NCBI GenBank assembly: GCA_010692645.1
Contig: JAAHGS010000003.1
Location: 1-48,600 of the forward strand
Length of the DNA stretch: 48,600 nt
Direction: 5' to 3'
Origin: Symploca sp. SIO2E9
GTDB taxonomy: Bacteria > Cyanobacteriota > Cyanobacteriia > Cyanobacteriales > Coleofasciculaceae
Shown piece by piece: positions 35,809 through 45,830 of this stretch. Made by a program: the position numbers and the translations under genes. The notes under the pieces were generated by a model. The model was not told where the DNA came from. It saw nothing but the letters and a program-made list of their open reading frames with translations, and searched no databases. Each line of letters opens with the position of its first letter. Within the stretch, counting starts at the first letter, position 1.

Positions 35809-38421
35809 TCAAAGCCAATTTCCCACCAGTACGAAAGGAGCCCAATAAAAAGGATGTTCGTACTGAGGTTCTTGTAATAAACTTAACTGAGCTTGACGCA
35901 GGGCTGAGGCTTTGCTAACTTCAGCTTGGCTCAATTCTCGATAAAACTCAGCCATAAGTTCGGCTGTAGATTCGTCCTGTACTGACCACAAAGTAGCTAG
36001 GGTACTACGTGCACCAGACCTCAAAGCTATACCAGCCAATCCCAAGGTTGCCTGTTTGTCCCCTTCTGCTGTCTGACAGGCACTGAGAACTAATAATTCA
36101 ATAGGATTAGAATCATCTCGTTCTCTAACATGGAGTAATTGATCTAAATCCTTGACATTAATACGACTATCCCAAGTAAGAAGAAAAGTTTCATCTGCCT
36201 GGGAACTAAACTGTCCATGAGTGGCAAGGTGAACAACTCGAAAAGGTGCTGCCTGAATTTGTGTTTGCAGGGTTGTTTTTGTAAACTTTTGGTTCAAGAG
36301 TATCTCAGTAGGAAGCTCAGAGGCAATTTGATTAACCTCAAACTCCACTGCTGGTAAAGGGGAAAAACCTTGACGAGCCTCAGTGAGTCCCCCAGTTAAA
36401 ACTTTGAGCCCTTCTCTTGGAAGTGTACGTGGTTCTGGTAGTTGCAATCCCTGACTTAGAGCAACATTATATTTCTGGAGCAAGTAATTTTGTCCATCGT
36501 AAAGAGCTGCCATTGGCAAATTTCGCAAGGCTCCATCTAGGATAAATACTAGAGTTTTGGCCTCACTTTCTACTAAGTTAACCTCTGCTGGTCGAATTAG
36601 CCAGTCATAAACTTGTTGGGAAAGACGCAAGCGTACTCTGTTAGAAAAAGCTGGATTTAAAGACTGTAGCAGTTGCTCAAGAATACTTTGTACTTCGGCT
36701 TCCGGCAATCTGGTTTCATAGTAATGCAGGGGTTGCTCTGGTAGAGAAAGAATTACAGCTAAACGATCTGGCAAAATAATGGGATAGATTACAGCTGCCG
36801 TCGCATCCACTTTGTCAATTTGTTCTGGCTTAGCGTCTAAACAAGCTTCTCGAAAGAAGTTTTCTAATTGCGCTAGTTGGAGTGATTCAATTACCTCACG
36901 GGCTTTCTCTAAGTTTTTTTGAGAGGGAGCACCCTTGGTATTTTCATTACCAATAGCAGGCTGTAATAACAATCCTACTAACTGACGATAAACCGGTTCA
37001 ACACTTTCTCGAAAGGAAAACTGAACCTCAGGATTAATCGCGAGTAAATCACCGCGCAGGAATTCGAGAGTATTAACAGCATCAGCGTAAGCAACTACTG
37101 CCTCATTTAGCTTTTTGAGCTGTTGGAGAATTCGCCCTAGTTGCCATTGCCAGCGATAGGCAATATCATCTGCACTAACTCCTTGAGCTAGGAGCAAAGC
37201 TTCCTGAGTTGCTTCTTGAGCATCTGCCCATTGCTGTCTGTGTTCATAAAGCCTTCCTAATTCTCCGAGAGCAGAGGATTCGGCTCTTGCATCTTGGAGC
37301 ATTCTAGCCTGTGCCACTGCCCTAGCTAAGAGTTGAGCTATTTCTTGGTGATTAGACAACTCTTGCCCATTCCCAATTTTGATCATAGTCTCGGCAAGAT
37401 TAACCTGAGCGTAGACAACTCTGCGACTAGGGGGCAGTTTGAGTAGTTGAGACTGGATTTTCGGCAGCAAAGCCTTCACCTCTTCCCCTGCATAAGAGGT
37501 AATTTCCGTGGAGTCACTACTATCAGTAATTTGCACGATAAGACTCAAGTGATTGAGTTGGGCTTCTACTTTCCTAAATGGGTTAGTCGTATTGGCTGCT
37601 ACCTGCTGATAGAGGCGAGAAGCTTTCTGATAATCCTGCAAGTCTCTAGCAGTATTGGCGAGACTGAAAAGAATTTCACTACTATTAGCGGTAGAGTTTA
37701 ATTGCTGGCTAATTTCTAAACTCTGCTCTAAAACTTCCTGAGACTCTTCGAGATTACCCAAAACTTGCAGCGCTACTCCCAAACTCTGTAATCCTTTAGC
37801 TTTGATAAGGGAGTCAGGCTGGGCTTGCAACTTTTGACGAACTCGCTCTAGAGTAATTTGAGCCCGTCGGTACATTCCCAAAGTTTGCAGGGCTTGGGCT
37901 TGGTTAATCTCACTGCCAATACTCCCAGCTTGATCCCCAATTTCAGCGTAAACTTGAGCAGCCTGTTTCCAGGTTTTGAGAGCAGTTTCAGCTGTTCCCA
38001 TTGCCAGTTGTAGGCTTCCCTGAGTATTAAGGGTTTGAGCAACAATAGCTAAACCCCTCTCATCTAGAGAAGGCTGACTCTTTAATATATCTAGACTTTG
38101 AGTAATCGCCGTTTCTGCTGCTTGCCATTGTCCCAATTCCTGATAAGCTAACGACAGATAGCTCAAGCTTAGAGATTGATTGAAGCGATCGCCTTGAGTC
38201 TGATAAGCTTGAGCCGCCTGTTGCCAAACAGCAGCAGCTTCTGAAAAGAGTTCCCCTTGATAGAAAGTTTTACCCTTCTCCAGTTGGGTTGGGGCCTCGG
38301 TGTAACTCTCGGCCCTTGGAGAAAGTTGAGAATACTGTGCTACAGCAGGCGAGACTATTGTTATCAACAATAAGGTTAACAATCCCAGCCAGATGTAGGA
38401 GCTCACACATTTAAATTGCAT
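35809..38421 (-). CDS. Exported TPR-CHAT caspase-like protease
   Basis: A ~870-residue protein: signal peptide, then TPR repeats (about residues 45-470), then a C-terminal CHAT peptidase domain. The catalytic pair is visible: His in VVHLATHGQFS (744) and Cys in LLVLSACQTAEGD (791), numbered from the longer start at 38448. The start at 38421 (MQFKCVSSYIWLGLL) is preferred because it opens directly on the signal peptide. The signal peptide puts the protease outside the cytoplasm. CHAT proteases cut partner proteins in several defence and death systems; the substrate here is unknown. A tnpB relic adjoins the start. Confidence 0.9.
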   Translation of the reverse strand: MQFKCVSSYIWLGLLTLLLITIVSPAVAQYSQLSPRAESYTEAPTQLEKGKTFYQGELFSEAAAVWQQAAQAYQTQGDRFNQSLSLSYLSLAYQELGQWQAAETAITQSLDILKSQPSLDERGLAIVAQTLNTQGSLQLAMGTAETALKTWKQAAQVYAEIGDQAGSIGSEINQAQALQTLGMYRRAQITLERVRQKLQAQPDSLIKAKGLQSLGVALQVLGNLEESQEVLEQSLEISQQLNSTANSSEILFSLANTARDLQDYQKASRLYQQVAANTTNPFRKVEAQLNHLSLIVQITDSSDSTEITSYAGEEVKALLPKIQSQLLKLPPSRRVVYAQVNLAETMIKIGNGQELSNHQEIAQLLARAVAQARMLQDARAESSALGELGRLYEHRQQWADAQEATQEALLLAQGVSADDIAYRWQWQLGRILQQLKKLNEAVVAYADAVNTLEFLRGDLLAINPEVQFSFRESVEPVYRQLVGLLLQPAIGNENTKGAPSQKNLEKAREVIESLQLAQLENFFREACLDAKPEQIDKVDATAAVIYPIILPDRLAVILSLPEQPLHYYETRLPEAEVQSILEQLLQSLNPAFSNRVRLRLSQQVYDWLIRPAEVNLVESEAKTLVFILDGALRNLPMAALYDGQNYLLQKYNVALSQGLQLPEPRTLPREGLKVLTGGLTEARQGFSPLPAVEFEVNQIASELPTEILLNQKFTKTTLQTQIQAAPFRVVHLATHGQFSSQADETFLLTWDSRINVKDLDQLLHVRERDDSNPIELLVLSACQTAEGDKQATLGLAGIALRSGARSTLATLWSVQDESTAELMAEFYRELSQAEVSKASALRQAQLSLLQEPQYEHPFYWAPFVLVGNWL

Positions 38422-38446
38422 CTTCTTAGATGGATGAGGGAAGGGC

Positions 38447-38800
38447 ATGTTAGCTAAGCATTGTCTAGATGCTGGTTGGGGTCAATTTTTGCAAATACTA
38501 GAGCAGTGCTGCTGGAAGCGTGGTGTCTATTTCCAAAAGGTAGACAGCAAGAAAACTTCTCAGATATGCCCCAACTGTCTAAGCGAGACTGGAAAGAAAA
38601 CTCTGGCACAAAGAACACACCATTGCCACCATTGCGGCTATAGCACTGATAGAGATGTGGCAGCCGCGCAAGTAGTCGCTATACGGGGACTTGCAGCCGT
38701 AGGACGCGCACCGAGGCGTGTTAATTACCGATTGACGAAGTTAAACTCGGTGCTCAAGATGCTTAGTGAGGGTAAATTCGTTGGAATCCCCGTGATCTAA
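38447..38800 (+). pseudogene. tnpB C-terminal relic (IS200/IS605-like)
   Basis: The 117 residues from LAKHCLDAGWGQF onward match the C-terminal third of TnpB. The zinc ribbon is complete (CPNC, then CHHCGYSTDRDVAAAQVV, with the final RuvC Asp in STDRD). The N-terminal two thirds and the first RuvC Asp are missing. The ATG at 38447 is chance: it overlaps the CHAT long start. The frame is closed upstream by a stop at 38435. Not a working nuclease. Confidence 0.85.
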
Positions 38801-40005
38801 GAATCCCTCGTCTCCGGCGAGGGAGTGTCAAATGAACCATGAATTATGTTGACTAAAACATCCACTAGTTGCTGGAAATGAGCTAACTCATGGGTAGCCA
38901 TCACTGAGAGCCGAATCCTGCTGCTAGGAACAGTAGGGGGACGAATGGCAGGAGCAAAGATACCAGAAGCTTTCAGTTGTTGCCCAGCAGCAAGGGCATC
39001 AGCAGCACTATCCAATTGCCAGCAGAGAATTGGTGACTCAGAAGGTAAGAGTTTGAGTTGAGGTAATTGTTGTTTAATCAGCTGTTTGAGAGTATCCACA
39101 TTTTTACTAAGTTGAACGCGACGCTGTGGTTCTTTTTCGACTATCTCTATTGCTGCTAATGCTGCCGCTGTGTCAGCAGGAGATAAACCAGTAGTATAAA
39201 TCCAACTGGGAGAACGATTTCGCAGGAAGTCAGTGAGGGCAGATGAACCCGCTACATATCCGCCTAAACTCCCTAGAGCTTTACTCAGGGTGCCAACTTG
39301 AATTAGGGTTTGTCCACTACAGCCAAAATGTTCTACACAGCCAGCACCTGTAGTCCCTAAAACTCCAGTGGCGTGTGCTTCATCAACTAGTACCATGCAG
39401 CTAAATTGTTCTGCAATTGCTAATATCTCTGGTAAAGGAGAAAGATCCCCATCCATGCTGAAAACGCTGTCGGTAATAATCAGACAGCGGCGGTAATTGT
39501 GCCTGTTTTGAGCCAGCTGTTGGTGCAAATCTGCGGCGTGAGAGTGAACATAATTAACTACTTTCGCACCGCTCAAAATTGCGCCATTTTTGAGGCTGGA
39601 GTGATTGTACTCATCAGCTAGAATTAAATCCCGCTTCCCGACTACAGCAGCGATAGTTCCTAGGTTTGCCAGATAGCCAGAGCTAAAGACTAAAGCATCT
39701 TCAGTTTGTTTCAAGGAAGCGATCGCTTTTTCTAATTGTAGATGTAGTTTTCGATGACCTGAGAGTAGTCGAGAACCAGTGCTACCAGTGCCATATTCTC
39801 TAGTGGCAGCAACTGCTGCCTCTATTAAACGCCAATCGCCACTAAGTCCTAGATAGTCATTACTAGCAAAGTTGAGTACTTTTCTGCCTTCTAGTTGTAC
39901 CACTGCCCCAGGAAGACTTTCGAGAGTTTCTACCGAGCGCAACCAATTGGCACGGATAATTGTAGTGAGGGATTGCTCTAGCCAAGCATAAGGATCAGTT
40001 GTCAT
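38797..40005 (-). CDS. bioF: 8-amino-7-oxononanoate synthase (biotin synthesis)
   Basis: PLP enzyme condensing pimeloyl thioester with alanine in biotin synthesis. The 402-residue protein has [14 protein letters not shown], the phosphate/base region [26 protein letters not shown] and the PLP Lys in [13 protein letters not shown]. The family homology ends near LVDVLVNII; the last ~13 residues ([11 protein letters not shown]) are encoded by the right-end hairpin of a transposon relic. The stop overlaps that of the tnpB relic. The enzyme is probably still active, since the extra tail follows the normal end. Confidence 0.93.
   Translation of the reverse strand: MTTDPYAWLEQSLTTIIRANWLRSVETLESLPGAVVQLEGRKVLNFASNDYLGLSGDWRLIEAAVAATREYGTGSTGSRLLSGHRKLHLQLEKAIASLKQTEDALVFSSGYLANLGTIAAVVGKRDLILADEYNHSSLKNGAILSGAKVVNYVHSHAADLHQQLAQNRHNYRRCLIITDSVFSMDGDLSPLPEILAIAEQFSCMVLVDEAHATGVLGTTGAGCVEHFGCSGQTLIQVGTLSKALGSLGGYVAGSSALTDFLRNRSPSWIYTTGLSPADTAAALAAIEIVEKEPQRRVQLSKNVDTLKQLIKQQLPQLKLLPSESPILCWQLDSAADALAAGQQLKASGIFAPAIRPPTVPSSRIRLSVMATHELAHFQQLVDVLVNIIHGSFDTPSPETRDS
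38801..38833 (+). mobile_element. Right-end hairpin of the tnpB relic
   Basis: Directly after the tnpB stop, CCCTCG and CGAGGG form a hairpin followed by AGTGTCAA, the form of right ends in IS200/IS605-like elements (some end at TCAA). On the opposite strand these bases are the final codons of bioF. Confidence 0.7.
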
Positions 40006-40098
40006 TTATAGCAGTCGCCACAGCTGTTAGCACACTTTCTTGTTCCCTGTTCCCTTTGAGTCAAAATACGATTTCCTAACCGACATGTTGGTTGCTAT

Positions 40099-40761
40099 TC
40101 AGTCAGAACTACCTAGTAAACTGAACAGCCAATCTTTAACTTGCTCCAAAAAAACCTTGATCCCATCTTTGACTTGTTCTAGGAAAACCAAACCATAGAC
40201 AAAAATTCCGATAGCAATTGCCATGACAAACGTACAAATGGCTAAACCAGCCAGGCTAATCAATCCATCGTCTTCAAGTAAGCCAAAGCTGGTGATAAAA
40301 ATACCTATTGCTGGTACTGTATTTGTTCCTGGGATTGGAATCATCATAAACGTAGACATCAAGATGATCGCAATTCCAATAACCAATCTACCAGGGAAAC
40401 TGATGCATATAAAGGAAAGCCTGGGACTTGTCAATGCCTCAAACTTTTGCAACCAGGGAATACCTGCTTTGACAAAAGCCTGCGCCTTTTCAAGTTTCAT
40501 AGAACTATTAACTATTCTAGGCGGTAACCAAGGACGCTTAGCGCCAATAATCAGCTGAATTGCTAATAAAAACATCATGATCCCAAAAGGGATGGAGATT
40601 ACAGGGGCAGGAAGTGGTAAAGCTGAAGGAAGGGATAGGATAACAAACAAAAAACCAAAAGCTCTCTCTCCAGCTAGTGCCAGGATATCTGCCAGCTTGA
40701 CATGGGGTTGTCTGTCTTCCTCAAAAAAATAGCGTTGTAATTCTACAGATAGTTTAGCCAT
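40099..40761 (-). CDS. ExoD-family membrane protein
   Basis: A 220-residue inner-membrane protein with four to six hydrophobic segments. GERAFGFLFVILSLPSALPL and the later TFMMIPIPGTNTVPAIGIF are the ExoD signatures; ExoD was named for an effect on exopolysaccharide and alkali tolerance in rhizobia, but its activity is unknown. Near the C-terminus VFLEQVKD is repeated eleven residues apart, a small internal duplication. It lies 93 bases upstream of bioF on the same strand. Confidence 0.85.
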   Translation of the reverse strand: MAKLSVELQRYFFEEDRQPHVKLADILALAGERAFGFLFVILSLPSALPLPAPVISIPFGIMMFLLAIQLIIGAKRPWLPPRIVNSSMKLEKAQAFVKAGIPWLQKFEALTSPRLSFICISFPGRLVIGIAIILMSTFMMIPIPGTNTVPAIGIFITSFGLLEDDGLISLAGLAICTFVMAIAIGIFVYGLVFLEQVKDGIKVFLEQVKDWLFSLLGSSD

Positions 40762-40831
40762 TCAGTGGTTATAAGCCTTTTACAGTTAGAACTGCTAAAT
40801 ATATACAAAGCCTTGTGGAAACAACCCTGAA

Positions 40832-40902
40832 TTCATAGTTCATAGCTCATGGTTCATGGTTCATGGAAATCAACAATGAACAATCAACAATGAACAATCA
40901 AC
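40832..40902. repeat. Short tandem repeats (STRR-like)
   Basis: A run of TCATAGT/TCATGGT heptamers (40832-40866) is followed by two copies of the 14-mer CAATGAACAATCAA. A shorter relative, TTCATAGTTCATTGTTGATT, lies at 13560-13579. Such repeats are typical intergenic decoration in cyanobacteria. Confidence 0.75.
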
Positions 40903-40978
40903 GGAGACTATCGCCGATTACCCCTTGGAAAATCAAAGGATGGGCATTGCCCATCCTCCCTTAGTCTAGGTTGCTAAT

Positions 40979-42301
<1,323 letters not shown>

Positions 42302-42419
42302 TTAATTTACGCCTGTCTTTCCAGAGATCGTCCAGAACCCTTACCAGAACTTAAAAAGCGCTAATTTTCCATCCTCATTCTTCTGTTCCTTATTTCTGGC
42401 GATTATTGCTATTTCACAA

Positions 42420-43493
42420 TTAATTCGGATTTGTCTGTGATCTCGGTTGGGGCGAGGCTGAAGTTTCCTCAAACTCTCCAGACTGAACTTCCCTAAATTC
42501 ACTCACTCGAAAAAGCAACTTAAAACGTTGTTTCAGCTTTGAGTAAAGGAATGCCTCTACTTCGCCAACCTGCTTTGGGGTGACACTTTCCCTAGCTTGG
42601 ACTGTTAAAATCACTTCCGGTGGCTGATTGCTCAAGAGGTTCCAATTAACATCCATATCGATTAGCTCTGTTTGTCTACCAACTGTAATTGTTTGTGTTT
42701 CTAGAAGTTCCCTAATGGTTGATTGGAGTTCCACTCGCTTGAGCAGTAACCATAAACTGGCAAACAGGGGTATCACTAGTAAGCTGGTCATAAACAGTGC
42801 TCCGCGCAATGCCCAACGCATTCTACTTGGTTTGAGGTAGTAACCACCCCAAGCAAAGACCAGCATACAAGCTAAGGTAATGCCTAAAAGGTTAGTGAAG
42901 TACAGTAAGAATGCTCCCCCACTTTGGGACCAACTCCCCTGAGACAGGGTAATCCCTACTACACACAGCGGTGGCATTAGGGCAACAGAAATAGCTGTTC
43001 CTGCTAGGGCATCACTAATCTGAGGACGAATCTTGGCAAAGCCACTGACTGCCCCGGCAGCAATTGCCACACCTAAGTCGGCTAGATTTGGTTGGGTGCG
43101 AGAGAGAATTTCCCTACCAAATTCTGAAGCTGGCAAGCCAACAATGCGCCCAACCATCCAAGCCATGACAACCGCTACTAAAGTTCCTATGCCTACTGTT
43201 GTCAGGCTTTTACTAACCATCTGAAAGTTGCCCTCTAGAGCAGCTAAGGCTAGTCCCCGCAGCGGCATCATTAAAGGTGCAATAATCATGGCTCCAATAA
43301 TTACTGCTGTGCTATTGCTCAACAAACCCATCGTGGCGATAGCGCAAGCGCTTACTGTCAAAAACAGATAGTTCAGACTAGACTCAGCATCTGCATCCAA
43401 GTCATTAACTAGTCGTTCGATATCTTCTGTAGAAGCCTTCGGCATAGGTACTAATATTTTCTGGTTGTCAGTTTTTGTACATCTAAATTGCAC
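42420..43493 (-). CDS. DUF389 membrane protein
   Basis: A 357-residue protein with about six membrane helices (residues 40-250). The DUF389 signature is NSTAVIIGAMIIAPLMMPLR and GFAKIRPQISDALAGTAISV. The soluble C-terminal part (about 255-345) has an alpha/beta pattern. The biochemical role is unknown. An internal Met (MPKASTEDIERLV) is a possible alternative start. It is 164 bases upstream of ahcY on the same strand. Confidence 0.88.
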   Translation of the reverse strand: MQFRCTKTDNQKILVPMPKASTEDIERLVNDLDADAESSLNYLFLTVSACAIATMGLLSNSTAVIIGAMIIAPLMMPLRGLALAALEGNFQMVSKSLTTVGIGTLVAVVMAWMVGRIVGLPASEFGREILSRTQPNLADLGVAIAAGAVSGFAKIRPQISDALAGTAISVALMPPLCVVGITLSQGSWSQSGGAFLLYFTNLLGITLACMLVFAWGGYYLKPSRMRWALRGALFMTSLLVIPLFASLWLLLKRVELQSTIRELLETQTITVGRQTELIDMDVNWNLLSNQPPEVILTVQARESVTPKQVGEVEAFLYSKLKQRFKLLFRVSEFREVQSGEFEETSASPQPRSQTNPN

Positions 43494-43661
43494 TTTCTCT
43501 AGTTAGGACTTAGGCAAAGCCTCGAATTGTCGGTTGTGTTATAGCATTTGACGAAAATCCCGAGACAAATTCTTCCTCTGCTTGTCTGAATGTATCAACG
43601 GTAAGGAGTTCATGACCTGTTGCTGGTGTCTTTAGGAATTAGATCTGCTTAACAGAATACT

Positions 43662-43784
43662 AGACCTCTTGCATAAATCCCTAAAACCCCTCCCCAGCCC
43701 TCCCCTACAATGCGAGGGAGCAAGCTTTCTTTCCACTGCATCGGGGGGATTGAGGGGAGTCAATTGGACTTTTGCAAGAGGCCT
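43662..43784. mobile_element. MITE-like element, family B
   Basis: AGACCTCTTGCATAAATCC (43662-43680) and GGACTTTTGCAAGAGGCCT (43766-43784) are inverted repeats matching at 16 of 19 positions. The 123-base element is flanked by ACT on both sides, a possible 3-base target duplication. The ends resemble those of IS5-like elements common in cyanobacteria. The GC-rich inside has no coding capacity. Confidence 0.7.
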
Positions 43785-44034
43785 ACTCTAGGAAGGAAAG
43801 CAAATGTTTTCCTTCCCATACTTGTTTAGCTATTGATGACTAATTTTACTCTGGGGAGAGTGACAGAAGAGGGATACATTGAATCAAGTCATGATCGATT
43901 TGTCTTAAAAAATAATGCTGGCAAGCAGCAATGGATGATTTGAACAACTCCTAGAGTTCTTAATCAAGACAATGCCTAGCCTGCATTATTGATGAGGATT
44001 TTAGAAGATCTCCTAACAAACAGCAATGTTTCTT

Positions 44035-44063
44035 AGGAGTCAGGAGTCAGGAGACAGGAGGCA
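44035..44063. repeat. GGAGTCA tandem heptamers
   Basis: AGGAGTC, AGGAGTC, AGGAGAC, AGGAGGC follow each other, a common cyanobacterial short tandem repeat. Confidence 0.75.
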
Positions 44064-44152
44064 GCTTAGCAGTACTAATGTACTATAATAAGAAGGTGGT
44101 CTGTTTGAACCAATTAACTTCCGAACCACTGGAAAATTCAAGGTTTTTCTCC

Positions 44153-44419
44153 ATGACTAAGCACTACATCCTCACCCTCAATCCCAATGCTCACTACGAG
44201 TGGGAGCAGTGCATCTTAAGAGATCCAATTACAGCTCAACGCCCAGACTTAGAGGGTTTAATAGCCCAAGCAGTAGGAGAAGAGACAGGTTCTTATCTGA
44301 TTGCTGTCAATATTGAAGTTAAAGTCTTAGAGAAGGACTCAACTCCTCAAAACAGTAAACTTCCAGTCGAGGCTTCTACAGTTGCTGTCAATCGGCAAAG
44401 ATCGGAATTGGTTGCTTAA
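44153..44419 (+). CDS. Small conserved protein of unknown function
   Basis: From the ATG at 44153 the protein has 88 residues, beginning MTKHYILTLNPNAHYEWEQC, with an alpha/beta-like core and a polar tail. The frame opens at 44078, but the upstream 25 residues (MYYNKKVVCLNQ...) look non-coding and AAGG precedes the inner ATG. I do not recognise the family. A second unknown protein follows 100 bases later on the same strand. Confidence 0.55.
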   Translation: MTKHYILTLNPNAHYEWEQCILRDPITAQRPDLEGLIAQAVGEETGSYLIAVNIEVKVLEKDSTPQNSKLPVEASTVAVNRQRSELVA

Positions 44420-44519
44420 TTGACCGAATCTTGCTCAAGACGACAACCTTTGTACTCTGGCACAATAGTTATGGTGGCTCAAGTACATTTGCTGCTGAGC
44501 CAAAGGCAAGAAAGAATCC

Positions 44520-44915
44520 ATGACTATTGTTACCTCCCAAGAAATTGCTCAGTTTCGCTCCGAATTATCAGATTATCCCGAAGCAATGCAAGCTCTCGAT
44601 GTTATTGAAGATTGTGAGGGTGACTTAGAAGATGCCGCCATGGCGCTGGCAATTCGTGCCGGGCAACAGCCACAGATTAACAATGCTGAGTGGTTAGATG
44701 TTTTGGCTCGGAAATGCCGTGCTGCTATTTGTCAACAGGAATTTCGGGAAGAATTGCTTAAGGGTTCCTATGCTGGCACAGTCAAATACTTAGCCACAAC
44801 TCCTTTACTACCGGAAATCCTAGCCACACCAGTGTTAATGTACGTTGTTAGGCAAGGGGTTAACAGCTTCTGCGAACCCCTTGACAGCCAATACAAATAT
44901 ATGCATAAAAAATAA
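44520..44915 (+). CDS. Conserved helical protein of unknown function
   Basis: A 131-residue acidic, mostly helical protein beginning MTIVTSQEIAQFRSELSDYP, with IEDCEGDLEDAAMALAIRAG in the middle and LARKCRAAICQQEFREELLK after it. There is no signal peptide or membrane segment. The ATG is preceded by AAGAAAG. I think it is a cyanobacterial protein of unknown function. It may be cotranscribed with the small gene before it. Confidence 0.65.
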   Translation: MTIVTSQEIAQFRSELSDYPEAMQALDVIEDCEGDLEDAAMALAIRAGQQPQINNAEWLDVLARKCRAAICQQEFREELLKGSYAGTVKYLATTPLLPEILATPVLMYVVRQGVNSFCEPLDSQYKYMHKK

Positions 44916-45029
44916 GAAACTTGGTTAAGTTAATTTGAAGAAAATTCCCAAATTTTCTCCCCATCTCCCCCTCCCCCCATCTCCCTCTCTATACTAAAAA
45001 CGCAAGTTAAATTTGTGACAACTTAGTTA

Positions 45030-45335
45030 TGGGGGCAGAGGGACTTGAACCCTCACGACCTTTTACGGTCAACGGATTTTCATCCTCCTGTAGCTTTCGC
45101 TACTGCCATTTGGCTCTTGAGAATTGGACTCTCCCTTTACCCTCGACTTAACGTTAGGGTAGCTCCCGTCGAGTCTCTGCACCTTCCGAGAACCTGATCT
45201 CGGCTTGGCTCAGGATTGCCATATCTGTTACCAGACTTAGGTTTCCCTGAATTTGAGAGCATTCACTTGAAAGATTTCTCTATCAGTGCTCAATCAATAA
45301 TAAGTCCGTAGCGTCTACCATTCCGCCACGCCCCC
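45030..45335 (-). tRNA. trnL: tRNA-Leu(UAA), split by a group I intron
   Basis: Exon 1 is 45302-45335 (34 bases, starting GGGGGCGTGGCGGAATGG, ending CGGACTT). Exon 2 is 45030-45080 (51 bases, starting AAAATCCG and ending GCCCCCA). Joined, they give an 85-base leucine tRNA with anticodon TAA, acceptor stem GGGGGCG/TGCCCCC with one G-U pair, a long variable arm (GACC/GGTC) and the T arm GAGGGTTCAAGTCCCTC. CCA is not encoded. The intron position within the anticodon is the one conserved in cyanobacteria and plastids. Confidence 0.95.
45081..45301 (-). ncRNA. Group I intron in trnL-UAA
   Basis: 221 bases between the anticodon halves. It begins after the U of ...GACTT and ends in G (base 45081). 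Core elements are visible: AATCCTGAGCC (Q), GTGCAGAGACTC (R) and AGAGAGTCC-like GGGAGAGTCC (S). It has no open reading frame and is at the small end for this intron class. Confidence 0.9.
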
Positions 45336-45552
45336 GTCTTTAGTTTTAGTTTGTTTATAACCTTAACACAAACTAGTGTATCTATTATTGCACCATTAAC
45401 TGGGGTTAATATGCAACTATACTATTCTACAAGAATGTAGAATGGTATAGCTGGAAAGGAATAATTATTGCTTCCACTGTTGAGAGGGTAAAGAGCGAGC
45501 AATCAAGAAAATCAAGGTTGAGTCCTTTACCTGCACTCATTGGAGGCATTGT

Positions 45553-45804
45553 GTGTTATTTGTGTTGTCCTACGTAGTAAAAACTATGGTTGTTGCTGTT
45601 GCCCTGCTTTACCTGGCTTTGAGTGTAGTTTATTTGTTAATAGCCCCCTTTGCCCTTTACCTATACCTACAAAAACGGTGGTATGTTGTCAGCTCCTTCG
45701 AGCGAGGCTTCATGTACTTCCTTGTCTTCTTCTTCTTTCCCGGCTTATTGCTGTTGAGTCCCTTTTTGAACTTACGCCCCAAGAAACGTCAACTCCAGGC
45801 TTAA
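45553..45804 (+). CDS. ndhL: NAD(P)H-quinone oxidoreductase subunit L
   Basis: Small membrane subunit of the photosynthetic NDH-1 complex used in cyclic electron flow, respiration and CO2 uptake. Two hydrophobic helices surround the conserved core [20 protein letters not shown] and end [23 protein letters not shown] at 45542-45546 is spaced six bases from the GTG at 45553, favouring that start (83 residues). The ATG at 45586 gives 72 residues, nearer the usual length. DUF3007 and trpA follow on the same strand. Confidence 0.93.
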   Translation: MLFVLSYVVKTMVVAVALLYLALSVVYLLIAPFALYLYLQKRWYVVSSFERGFMYFLVFFFFPGLLLLSPFLNLRPKKRQLQA

Positions 45805-45830
45805 TATAAATTAAACTAAATTAGTTTCAA

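Larger units (their letters stand above)
43494..44152. other. 659-base spacer with a MITE-like element and tandem repeat
   Basis: No gene is seen. It holds the element at 43662-43784 and, at 44035-44063, a tandem GGAGTCA/GGAGACA run. The frame at 44078-44152 is only an N-terminal extension of the next gene. Confidence 0.5.

Noticed and set aside
35809-38448. CHAT protein as part of a CRISPR type III-E (Craspase-like) system
   Set aside because: It has a signal peptide and no gRAMP or CRISPR genes are nearby.
38447-38800. Intact small zinc-ribbon regulator
   Set aside because: The Cys pattern and flanking residues are those of the TnpB C-terminus, and the start is a chance ATG.
44420-44608. 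62-codon plus-strand frame
   Set aside because: It overlaps the better-supported 131-residue gene in another frame.
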